A program made the position numbers and the translations under genes. Below are positions 1 to 7,081 of a DNA stretch of 64,000 nucleotides, piece after piece. The DNA is from CAVOOW01 sp963697675 (GTDB taxonomy: Bacteria; Actinomycetota; Actinomycetes; JACCUZ01): the NCBI GenBank assembly GCA_963697675.1, contig CAVOOW010000010.1, forward strand, positions 269,139 to 333,138, read 5' to 3'. How positions within the stretch are numbered: position 1 is the stretch's first letter; each line of letters opens with the position of its first letter. Below the pieces are notes generated by a model that saw only the letters and a program-made list of their open reading frames with translations, made no database searches and was not told the DNA's origin.

Positions 1-827
1 TGCAGGACGAGCGGTGCACGTCGCTCTACGGCGTGCCGACGATGTTCATCGCCCAGCTGCAGCACCCCGACTTCGCCGGCTTCGACCTGTCGTCGCTGCG
101 CACCGGCATCATGGCCGGCTCGCCGTGCCCGGTCGAGGTGATGAAGCGCGTGGTCTCCGAGATGCACATGGCCGAGGTGACGATCGCGTACGGCATGACC
201 GAGACGTCTCCGGTGTCCACCCAGACCCGCCGCGACGACGACCTCGAGCGACGCGTGTCGACGGTCGGCACCGTGCACCCGCACGTGGAGGTCAAGGTTG
301 TCGACCCCGAGTCGGACCTGACCCTGCCCCGCGGCGAGTCGGGCGAGCTGTGCACCCGCGGCTACTCGGTGATGCTGGGCTACTGGGAGGAGCCGGTGAA
401 GACCGCGGAGGTCCTCGATCGGGCCGGCTGGATGCACACCGGCGACCTCGCGACGATGGATGCCGACGGCTATCTGGAGATCGTCGGCCGGATCAAGGAC
501 ATGGTCATCCGTGGCGGCGAGAACATCTACCCGCGCGAGATCGAGGAGTTCCTCTACTCCCATCCGGACATCGCCGACGTGCAGGTCATCGGCGTGCCCG
601 ACGAGCGCTATGGCGAGGAGCTCTGCGCCTGGGTGCGGCTGCGCGAGGGTTCGGACGGGCTGACGATCGAGGCGCTGCGGGAGTTCTGCAAGGGCAAGCT
701 GGCCCACTACAAGGTGCCGCGCTACATCCAGGTCGTCGACGAGTTCCCGATGACCGTCACCGGCAAGATCCGCAAGGTCGAGATGCGCGAGCGCTCCGTG
801 TCCCTGCTCCACCTCGACGCCCCCTGA
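1..827 (+). CDS. Acyl-CoA synthetase (ANL superfamily), 3' part
   Basis: Only the last 274 residues are in the window; the frame is open to the left edge, so the gene starts upstream (family length is about 540 residues). These enzymes activate a carboxylic acid with ATP to an acyl-AMP and transfer it to CoA. Visible motifs in order are YGMTETSP (adenine-binding ANL motif), TGDLATMDADGY with the ribose-binding Asp, GRIKDMVIRGGENIYP (hinge and A8 region) and the C-terminal TGKIRK carrying the catalytic Lys. The YP-REIEEFL stretch and the whole order fit medium/long-chain fatty-acyl-CoA ligases (FadD3/FadD35-like). The substrate cannot be read from the sequence. A copy of the GCAGGCGTGC palindrome family follows directly. 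Confidence 0.93.
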   Translation, partial: QDERCTSLYGVPTMFIAQLQHPDFAGFDLSSLRTGIMAGSPCPVEVMKRVVSEMHMAEVTIAYGMTETSPVSTQTRRDDDLERRVSTVGTVHPHVEVKVVDPESDLTLPRGESGELCTRGYSVMLGYWEEPVKTAEVLDRAGWMHTGDLATMDADGYLEIVGRIKDMVIRGGENIYPREIEEFLYSHPDIADVQVIGVPDERYGEELCAWVRLREGSDGLTIEALREFCKGKLAHYKVPRYIQVVDEFPMTVTGKIRKVEMRERSVSLLHLDAP

Positions 828-838
828 CCCCCTCGCAG

Positions 839-925
839 TTGACGACGTTGGCAGGCGGGGAGTCGCGCCAATAGGCGTGCACGCCTGCTGAAGCGACGGT
901 TCGCCTGCTGAAGCGACGGTTCGCC
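839..925. repeat. Intergenic palindrome family A, copy 1
   Basis: This copy has a TTGACGACGTT arm, then a core GGCGTGCACGCC. A 20-bp unit, CGCCTGCTGAAGCGACGGTT, follows twice in tandem (882-901 and 902-921). It shares the core and the 'agtcgcgccaa' segment with copies at 1390, 2527 and 6062. The outer right arm is missing here, so this is a rearranged or decayed copy. Confidence 0.75.
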
Positions 926-984
926 TTGTCGAGTCGGGCTTCGGGTACGCCTCCTCTCGCCACCGGTCGGGCTACTTTGGCCGC

Positions 985-1362
985 ATGTCGACGCCGGATG
1001 CTGACCAGGTTCTTGACGCGGCGCAGCGTCGCGCCGCCGCACTCGTCGCTGCGGATGCCGAGGCTCTGCGATCCCTGATGCATCCGTTGCTGCAGTGGAC
1101 GACATCCAAGGGCGACGTCCTCTCCTGGGGGCAGTACATCGCCGGCAACACGGCGGGCGGCCTCGTCTGGAGATCCCAACGGCTCGAGGACACGCGTGTG
1201 GCGGTCGTTGGCGACACCGCGATCCTGACGGCGCGGGTGATCGATGAGGTCGCGAGGGACGGACAGGACCGGACCTTCGCACTCCGGTTGACCCAGACCT
1301 GGGTGCGAGCAGACGCCGGTTGGCGGTGCCTCGCGGGCCATGCGGGGCCTGAGGTTCTGTAG
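985..1362 (+). CDS. NTF2-like / SnoaL-type small protein (DUF4440-like)
   Basis: This is a 125-residue protein. The predicted helix at the N-terminus (DQVLDAAQRRAAALVAADAEAL), the 'LMHPLLQW' segment and the final beta-strand pattern ending in TQTWVRADAGWRCLAGH resemble the cone-shaped NTF2-like fold used by DUF4440 and SnoaL-like proteins. No catalytic residues can be assigned, so a specific function is not given. It stands alone between two copies of the same palindromic repeat and has no operon partner, which makes it a candidate for gain or loss as a cassette. Confidence 0.7.
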   Translation: MSTPDADQVLDAAQRRAAALVAADAEALRSLMHPLLQWTTSKGDVLSWGQYIAGNTAGGLVWRSQRLEDTRVAVVGDTAILTARVIDEVARDGQDRTFALRLTQTWVRADAGWRCLAGHAGPEVL

Positions 1363-1389
1363 CCGCGGCGCTTGCAAGTCAGCCGCCTC

Positions 1390-1463
1390 AGCAGGTGAAC
1401 AGTCGCGCCAACAGGCATGCACGCCTGCTGAGGCGATGGTTCTCCTTCCAACCGTGGTCAATC
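1390..1463. repeat. Intergenic palindrome family A, copy 2
   Basis: The copy contains AGCAGG...AGTCGCGCCAACAGGC, a core ATGCACGCCTGCTGA and a right arm CCGTGGTCAA. It lies just before the PadR gene and differs from copy 1 mainly by substitutions in the loop. It could take part in transcription termination or carry the promoter of the next gene, but no clear hexamers were found inside it. Confidence 0.7.
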
Positions 1464-1481
1464 AACGGTACCTTGTGAGAC

Positions 1482-1865
1482 ATGGAACCCGGTGAGGCAC
1501 GTAACGTGCTGACCCAGTTGCGCCGGGGGACCATCGAGTACTGCGTGCTCGCCGTACTCGCCGACGGTGAGGAGTACGCCTTCGAACTCGTCCGGCGGCT
1601 CTCGGCCGTCGACGGGCTGGTGACCAGCGAGGGCACGATCTACCCGCTGCTGTCCCGGCTGCGCCGCGACGACATGGTCACGACGACCTGGCAGGAGTCC
1701 GACGCCGGTCCGCCGCGCAAGTACTACCGCCTGACCCCGACGGGGCGCCGTGCGCTGTCGGGCTTCACCGAGGAATGGACGCGCTTCCGCGACGCGGTCG
1801 ACGAGCTGCTCGTCGGCGGTCGCGGGCCGAGCACAGGGGGAAAGGGTGGCGATCGTGGACAGTGA
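1482..1865 (+). CDS. PadR family transcriptional regulator
   Basis: The protein has 127 residues. It shows the PadR winged-helix order: LRRGTIEYCVLAVLADGEEYAFELVRRL, then SEGTIYPLLSRLRRDDMV (recognition helix and wing) and PPRKYYRLTPTGRRAL. The C-terminal dimerisation helix is short, as in PadR subfamily 2 proteins. The ATG follows 'gtgagac' with no strong ribosome site. It is followed at once by a membrane protein with an N-terminal HAAS-like domain. PadR/HAAS pairs are a recurrent regulator and membrane-sensor unit in Gram-positive bacteria. Confidence 0.92.
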   Translation: MEPGEARNVLTQLRRGTIEYCVLAVLADGEEYAFELVRRLSAVDGLVTSEGTIYPLLSRLRRDDMVTTTWQESDAGPPRKYYRLTPTGRRALSGFTEEWTRFRDAVDELLVGGRGPSTGGKGGDRGQ

Positions 1866-1885
1866 CGCGGCGGAGACGGCGGCTG

Positions 1886-2530
1886 GTGAGCGACTATCTC
1901 GGCCGGCTGAGCACAGCCGCCGGGAGCCTGGCACCCGCCAGGCGGGACGAGCTTGTCGCCGAGGTGCGCGAACACATCGAACAGGCGACACGGGCCGAGC
2001 GCGAGGAGGGCAACCTCGGCGAGGCGGGCGTACGAAACGTCCTCGACAGGCTCGGCCTGCCGGAGGAGATAGCTCGCGCGGCTGTCGACGATGAGCCGGC
2101 CGCTGCCCTGCCCCAAGGCGCTTGGGCGCCAACCCCGCAGGCCGCCAGCCTTCGCGACGTCTCGACCGTCCTGCTGCTGATGTTCGGCGGTTTCCTCATC
2201 GGCATCGGCTGGGTGGTGGGACTCGCGCTGTTGTGGACCTCGCCACGATGGCGCACACGCGACAAGTGGCTCGCGACGTTGGTCTGGCCGTTCGGCTACG
2301 CCGCGGTGGGCCTTGTCGGCGCAATAGGTGGCTTGTCCGCGACGTCGACGACTCTTTGCACGTCGTCGTCGGCGGTGCGTGCAGGGGCGGCCGCGCACCA
2401 GACCTGCACCACCAGCGGCTTCAGTCTGCCCGGCTGGCTCGGTCTCGTGGTGCTCGCGGTCTTGCTGGTCGGCCCGATCCTGGTCGCCGTCCACCTGCTC
2501 CGTACCCCGAGCACACCGGCCGGCTATTGA
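1886..2530 (+). CDS. HAAS-type (DUF1700-like) membrane protein
   Basis: The N-terminal 60 residues (SDYLGRLSTAAGSLAPARRDELVAE...EHIEQ) match the helical HAAS domain found next to PadR regulators. About three membrane segments follow (VLLLMFGGFLIGIGWVVGLAL; WLATLVWPFGYAAVGLVGAI; WLGLVVLAVLLVGPILVAV). The start is taken at GTG 1886 because a GGAG lies 10 bases upstream. An in-frame GTG at 1862 would overlap the PadR stop codon and add eight mostly basic residues. The product is probably an inner-membrane partner controlled by or controlling the PadR protein. Its stop codon lies in the left arm of palindrome copy 3. Confidence 0.82.
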   Translation: MSDYLGRLSTAAGSLAPARRDELVAEVREHIEQATRAEREEGNLGEAGVRNVLDRLGLPEEIARAAVDDEPAAALPQGAWAPTPQAASLRDVSTVLLLMFGGFLIGIGWVVGLALLWTSPRWRTRDKWLATLVWPFGYAAVGLVGAIGGLSATSTTLCTSSSAVRAGAAAHQTCTTSGFSLPGWLGLVVLAVLLVGPILVAVHLLRTPSTPAGY

Positions 2531-2605
2531 CCACGTTCGACAGGCGAACGTCGCGCAACAGGCGTGCCCGCCTGCTGAGCGACGCCCGCTGCCAAACGTG
2601 GTCAA
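2527..2605. repeat. Intergenic palindrome family A, copy 3
   Basis: This is the best example of the complete structure: outer arms TTGACCACGTT (2527-2537) and AACGTGGTCAA (2595-2605) are perfect inverted repeats, with a GGCGTGCCCGCC core between them. The left arm provides the stop codon of the upstream HAAS gene. It may act as the terminator before the HAD-LarE gene. Confidence 0.85.
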
Positions 2606-2637
2606 CTGGCGAACGGGGCGCCGCTTACCCTGGGGGT

Positions 2638-4074
2638 GTGACGCAGCTCGTGGTCGGGTTCGACCTGGACATGACCCTCATCGACACCAGACCGGGCATC
2701 GCCGCGGTCTGGGACGCCCTGGCGGCCGAGACCGGCGTGCTCATCGACAGCGCCGACGCCGTGACGCGGCTGGGGCCGCCGCTCGACGAGGAGATGGAGC
2801 GATGGTTCCCGGCTGAGCGCATCGCGGAGATGGGCGACCGGTTCCGCGCGCTCTACCCGGGCCTCGCCGTCGAGCCGACGCCCGCCTTCGCCGGCGCCCG
2901 CGCGGCTATCGACGCTGTGCACCGCCATGGCGGACGCGTCGTCGTCGTCACCGGAAAGTACGGACCCAACGCGCAGCTGCACCTCGACCACCTCGGTCTC
3001 GACGTCGACGAGCTGATCGGCTGGCTCTGGGGGGCGGAGAAGGCGACCGCGCTGATCGAGCACGGCGCATCGATCTATGTCGGCGACCACCTCGGCGACA
3101 TCGAGGGTGCCCGGGCCGCGCACGCGCTGAGTGTCGCCGTTCCCACCGGCCCGATCAGTGCCGACGAGCTCCGCGCGGCGGGTGCGGACGTCGTACTGGA
3201 GAATCTCGACGGCTTCCCGGCCTGGCTCGACGAGCACGTCCTGCAGTCACGCCTGGCCGACCTCGATGCCCAGCTCGCCGCGCTCGGCAGGGTGACCGTC
3301 GCGTTCTCCGGCGGCGCCGACTCCGCCTTCCTGCTCGCGGCTGCCGCCCGTGCCCTCGGACCCGAGAACGTCCTCGCGGCGACCGCGGTCTCCGGCAGTC
3401 TGCCGAGCACCGAGCTGGCCGCTGCTCGCGAGTTCGCCGCAGGCCTCGGGGTGCGCCACGTGACCCCGGACACCCATGAGCTGGAGCGCGCTGGCTACGC
3501 GGCAAACGCCGGCGACCGGTGCTATTTCTGCAAGGCGGAGCTGCTCGACGTCGTACGCCCTCTTGCCGAGCGGCACGGGCACACCCACGTCGCCACGGGC
3601 ACCAACGCGGACGACGCGGTGGCCGGCTTTCGCCCGGGTATGCGGGCCGCCGCCGAGCGTGGTGCCGTGACCCCGCTGCGCGATGCCGGACTCACCAAGG
3701 CCCAGGTCCGCACGGCGAGCCGGCGGCTGGGGCTGCCGACCTGGGACAAACCCGCCGCCGCGTGTCTGTCGAGCCGCATCGCCTACGGGGTCGCGATCAC
3801 CCCCGCCCGGCTGGCGCGGGTCGACCGGGCCGAGTCCGCCCTGCGCGCCGCGCTGGCCGTCGCGGGCATCCCGGTCCGCGACCTGCGGGTGCGCGACCTG
3901 GGAGATGTGGCCCGCGTGGAGGTCGACGCGGCGGCCGTCGCCAAGGTCGCGGAGGCCCCGGAAGTGCTCGCCGCCGTCGGTCAGGCGGGCTTCAAGCGGG
4001 TCGAGGTCGACCCGCAAGGTTTCCGGTCCGGAGCGATGAACGAGCTGCTCCCTGACCCCGAGCCGTTCCGCTGA
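2638..4074 (+). CDS. larE: HAD-like phosphatase fused to LarE-type PP-loop sulfur transferase
   Basis: This is one 478-residue polypeptide with two complete domains. Residues 1 to about 200 form a HAD phosphatase: motif I FDLDMTLID, motif II VVVTGK and motif IV YVGDHLGD. Residues from about 210 onward form an ATP pyrophosphatase domain with the PP-loop AFSGGADS (about 222), a CYFC pair (about 295) and AACLSSRI (about 375), which is where the sacrificial cysteine of LarE lies. LarE inserts sulfur into the nickel-pincer nucleotide cofactor of lactate racemase-type enzymes. No larA, larB or larC gene is in the window. The GTG start at 2638 was chosen because it is where the HAD homology begins. 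A fused HAD is unusual and its substrate is unknown. Confidence 0.85.
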   Translation: MTQLVVGFDLDMTLIDTRPGIAAVWDALAAETGVLIDSADAVTRLGPPLDEEMERWFPAERIAEMGDRFRALYPGLAVEPTPAFAGARAAIDAVHRHGGRVVVVTGKYGPNAQLHLDHLGLDVDELIGWLWGAEKATALIEHGASIYVGDHLGDIEGARAAHALSVAVPTGPISADELRAAGADVVLENLDGFPAWLDEHVLQSRLADLDAQLAALGRVTVAFSGGADSAFLLAAAARALGPENVLAATAVSGSLPSTELAAAREFAAGLGVRHVTPDTHELERAGYAANAGDRCYFCKAELLDVVRPLAERHGHTHVATGTNADDAVAGFRPGMRAAAERGAVTPLRDAGLTKAQVRTASRRLGLPTWDKPAAACLSSRIAYGVAITPARLARVDRAESALRAALAVAGIPVRDLRVRDLGDVARVEVDAAAVAKVAEAPEVLAAVGQAGFKRVEVDPQGFRSGAMNELLPDPEPFR

Positions 4075-4222
4075 CGACAAACTTCCGCGTACTGTCGCGC
4101 TCAGCGAGATAGGCTGGACGGCCGCGTACACACGGCGTCACACTCATCCGGCGCCCAGGCCCGATCGCCGCCCAAGCGCGAATGCCCCACCACCCATGAC
4201 GACACGACTGCAGAGGTGACCC

Positions 4223-4618
4223 GTGCCTACCGGCAAGGTCAAGTGGTACGACACCGAGAAGGGCTTCGGCTTTCTCACCCGTGACGACGGCGGCGACGTC
4301 TTCGTGCACCGCGACGCGCTCCCGCAAGGCGTGCCGGGCCTCAAGCCAGGCTCGCGCGTGGAGTTCGGCATCGTCGACGGGCGGCGTGGTGAGCAGGCCC
4401 TGACCGTCAAGGTCCTCGACCCCATGCCCTCGGTGGCGGCGGCAGCTGCCGCGGCACACCGCAAGCCGGCTGACGACATGGCGATCATCGTCGAAGACGT
4501 GATCAAGCTGCTCGACGACATCGGCAACTCGTTGCGACGGGGGCGCTACCCCGATCGCGGCGCCGCGAAGAAGACGGCTGCCGTCCTGCGCGCCGTGGCG
4601 GCCGACCTCGAGGCCTGA
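4223..4618 (+). CDS. Cold-shock domain protein with C-terminal extension
   Basis: The first 67 residues are a cold-shock OB-fold: GKVKWYDTEKGFGFL with RNP1 (KGFGFL) and DVFVH as RNP2, so it should bind single-stranded RNA or DNA. A 60-residue extension follows, with an alanine run and a helical end (DDMAIIVEDVIKLLDDIGNSLRRGRYPDRGAAKKT). This makes it about twice the size of ordinary CspA-like proteins and matches the longer CSD proteins of actinomycetes. It is monocistronic, with a strong palindromic terminator after it. Confidence 0.95.
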   Translation: MPTGKVKWYDTEKGFGFLTRDDGGDVFVHRDALPQGVPGLKPGSRVEFGIVDGRRGEQALTVKVLDPMPSVAAAAAAAHRKPADDMAIIVEDVIKLLDDIGNSLRRGRYPDRGAAKKTAAVLRAVAADLEA

Positions 4619-4632
4619 CGCCCGTTGAGCCG

Positions 4633-4684
4633 GTGATCACGAAGGATCCGGCCGGTTCTAGCCGGTCGGATCGTTCATGATCAC
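4633..4684. terminator. Bidirectional palindromic terminator
   Basis: A long imperfect palindrome lies between two convergent genes: GTGATCA-C-GAAGGATCC pairs with GGATCGTTC-A-TGATCAC around an inner GGCCGG-ttcta-GCCGG hairpin. Its position between convergent stops suits a terminator working in both directions. It belongs in style to the GATC-rich palindromes also seen near 21.4, 37.0 and 55.7 kb. Confidence 0.75.
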
Positions 4685-4700
4685 GCCGAGAGGGGCGTTT

Positions 4701-6032
4701 CTAGGTACGGCTGCGCCGGCGGAGGTCGCGCAGGGTGAGGGCCAGCATGGCCAGGAGTCCGGCCGCGGCCATGCTCAGCCCCAGCCGTCCGTTGAGCGGC
4801 AGCCCGATGCCGATGGCGCCGCCCACGACCCAGGAAAGCTGCAGCACCGTCTCGGACCTGGCGAACGCCGAGGTCCGCACGGCCTCGGGCACGTCGCGCT
4901 GCACGATCGCATCCAGGGAGAGCTTGCCCAGCGACTGGGCCAGCCCGGCCGCTGCGGCCACCGCCACGACGGTCACGATGCCGTAGATGAGTGCTCCGGC
5001 CAGGGCTGCGCCGGTCAGGATCGACAGCACTACGGCAATCACGAAGTCCGGGCGGGCCGTCAACCGCGACCCGATGGTCGTGCCGACCGTCGAGCCGATC
5101 CCTGCCGCCACCGCGACCAGCCCGAACGCGACGGCCGTGTCCAACCCGCCGATCGGGTGCTCGCGGAGCAGGAACGCGAAGAAGAAGGTCAGGAAGCCGG
5201 AGAACGCGCGCAGCGCCCCGTTCGCCCGCAGCGCGACCACGACCGCGTTGCCGACGGCGGTGCGCCGCGGGATCGGCCCCGTCTCGTCGAGGGAGAGCGT
5301 GGTCGGCGTCTCTCCTTCCGTCGAGTCGACCCGCTTCGGCAGCCGCAGCGCGACAACCACGCCCACGCAGAAGACGACGAAGGTGACCCGAAGCGACCAT
5401 TCCAGCGAGAAGTACGAGATGCCGGCGGCCACGCCGGCCCCGATGGCGCCGGAGATGATGCCGGCCAGCGAGATCCGGGAGTTGGCCGCGACCAGCGTGC
5501 CCCCCTCCGGCAGCAGCCGTGGCACGGTGGCCGACCGGGTGACGCCGTAGGCCTTGGACGAGACCAGGCAGCCGAAGGCAGCGGGATAGAGCGAGAAGTC
5601 CTCGCTGTCGACCGCCCCCGCGAGCACCCAGGCGAGGAACGCGCGCACCAGCATTGTGAGCGCGATCGCCCACCGTCGGCCGTGCCGGAACCGGTCGAGC
5701 AGCGGCCCGATGATCGGCGCCATGACGGCGAACGGGGCCATCGTGATGAGCAGGTAGAGGGCGACCCTGCCCCTGGCCTCACCGGTCGGCACCGAGAAGA
5801 AGAGCGTGTTGGCCAGTGCGACCGCCACCATGGCGTCACCCGCGGTGTTGATGCCATGCAGCTCGATCAGCCGGCCCAGGCCCGATTCGCCGGCGCCCTT
5901 CGCGTCGGTCACCCGCCGGATGCGGCGGCCGGTGCCGCGGGCGGCCGACCCGGTGCGATGCGCGGCCGAGCTCATGGAGCGCGCGGCGCCCCGGGACAGG
6001 TCGCTCAACCGTCCCCGCCGCGTCGTGTCCAC
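4701..6032 (-). CDS. MFS transporter
   Basis: The protein has 443 residues: a basic, 50-residue N-terminal tail, then about 12 hydrophobic segments (for example VALYLLITMAPFAVMAPIIGPLLDRF and LRVTFVVFCVGVVVALRL). The motif PIIGPLLDRFRHGRR corresponds to the MFS loop 2-3 signature. The substrate is not evident. It is divergent from DUF3027, and a family A palindrome fills the space between them. Confidence 0.9.
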   Translation of the reverse strand: MDTTRRGRLSDLSRGAARSMSSAAHRTGSAARGTGRRIRRVTDAKGAGESGLGRLIELHGINTAGDAMVAVALANTLFFSVPTGEARGRVALYLLITMAPFAVMAPIIGPLLDRFRHGRRWAIALTMLVRAFLAWVLAGAVDSEDFSLYPAAFGCLVSSKAYGVTRSATVPRLLPEGGTLVAANSRISLAGIISGAIGAGVAAGISYFSLEWSLRVTFVVFCVGVVVALRLPKRVDSTEGETPTTLSLDETGPIPRRTAVGNAVVVALRANGALRAFSGFLTFFFAFLLREHPIGGLDTAVAFGLVAVAAGIGSTVGTTIGSRLTARPDFVIAVVLSILTGAALAGALIYGIVTVVAVAAAAGLAQSLGKLSLDAIVQRDVPEAVRTSAFARSETVLQLSWVVGGAIGIGLPLNGRLGLSMAAAGLLAMLALTLRDLRRRSRT

Positions 6033-6061
6033 TGCTCCATCCTGCCCGCTGCCTGCGACGT

Positions 6062-6151
6062 GAATCGACCACGTTCACCATGCATGCACCCCGTTCGCAA
6101 GGCGTGCACGCCTTGCGAACCGTCCGTACGCATGCTGAACGTGGTCGATTC
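6062..6151. repeat. Intergenic palindrome family A, copy 4
   Basis: The outer arms GAATCGACCACGTTCA (6062-6077) and TGAACGTGGTCGATTC (6136-6151) are a perfect 16-bp inverted repeat. Inside is a perfect 28-bp palindrome at 6093-6120 whose centre is GGCGTGCACGCC. It sits between divergent genes (MFS and DUF3027), so it cannot be a terminator for either of them and may instead be an operator or a mobile repeat. Confidence 0.85.
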
Positions 6152-6211
6152 CAAGGGGGGTCGGGCGACGGGTTCGCGTCGGACGGCGTCCATGGGGGAG
6201 AATCTGACCTC

Positions 6212-7081
6212 GTGACCATCGCCACCGAACCGACGACGCTCATCGGCCGCCGGGCGAACGCAGACGCGGTGCTGGCCGACGCGGTCGAGGTTGCCCGGGA
6301 CGCAGCGGTCGAGCTGGCCGGTGCGGCCGCCATGGTGGGCGAGCACCTCGGTGCCCACGCCGAAGGCGAGCGGCTGGTCACGCACGACTTCGCCTGTCTC
6401 GACCCGGCCTACCGCGGCTGGCGCTGGGCGGTCACCGTCACCCGGGCGTCCCGCAGCAAGACGGTGACCATCGACGAGGCCGTGCTGCTGCCCGGTCCCG
6501 ACTCGCTGCTCCCGCCGCCGTGGGTGCCGTGGAGCGAGCGGCTCAAGCCCGGTGACCTGGGCGTCGGCGACCTGCTGATCACCGAGGAGGACGACGATCG
6601 TCTGGAGCCTGGCTACGCCGGCTCGGTCGCCCTCGGCGAACGCGTCGAGGAGGTGGCTGACGAGATCGACCGGGTGGCCATCTGGGAGCTCGGCCTGGGG
6701 CGGGCCCGCGTCCTGTCACCGATCGGGCGCGACGACGCCACCGACCGCTGGTACTCCGGCGACCGCGGCCCCACCGCCCCCATCGCCGTGGCCGCGCCGG
6801 CGCCCTGCTCGACCTGCGGCTTCTTCCTGCCGCTGGCCGGCTCGATGCGCCGCGTGTTCGGTGTGTGCGCAAACGAGTTCTCCCCCGGTGACGGCACCGT
6901 GGTCTCCGTCGACCACGGGTGCGGCGCCCACTCCGAGGTCGCCGTGCTGCCCGGCCCGATCGTCGTGACGCCGCCGGTCGTGGACGAGATGGACTACGAC
7001 GTCATCACGTTGCACCCGGTCGAGCATGCGCCCGGCTCGGTCGACGACGAGGCGCCACCCGAGGATCTCGGCCACTCCTGA
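6212..7081 (+). CDS. DUF3027 family protein
   Basis: The product has 289 residues. It matches the actinobacterial DUF3027 family in its WRWAVTVTRA...TIDEAVLLPG and WVPWSERLKPGDLGVGDLL segments. The C-terminal third has CSTCGFF, a later VCANEF and DHGCGAHSE, which look like a zinc-ribbon-type metal site. The GTG start is preceded by GGGGGAG at 6194-6200. The stop codon overlaps the start of the next gene, so the two are almost certainly co-translated. Molecular function is unknown. Confidence 0.9.
   Translation: MTIATEPTTLIGRRANADAVLADAVEVARDAAVELAGAAAMVGEHLGAHAEGERLVTHDFACLDPAYRGWRWAVTVTRASRSKTVTIDEAVLLPGPDSLLPPPWVPWSERLKPGDLGVGDLLITEEDDDRLEPGYAGSVALGERVEEVADEIDRVAIWELGLGRARVLSPIGRDDATDRWYSGDRGPTAPIAVAAPAPCSTCGFFLPLAGSMRRVFGVCANEFSPGDGTVVSVDHGCGAHSEVAVLPGPIVVTPPVVDEMDYDVITLHPVEHAPGSVDDEAPPEDLGHS

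Noticed and set aside
4677..6215. Open plus-strand frame over the MFS gene at 4.7-6.0 kb
   Set aside because: Polar, repetitive composition, no motif, and antisense to a transporter with clear helices.
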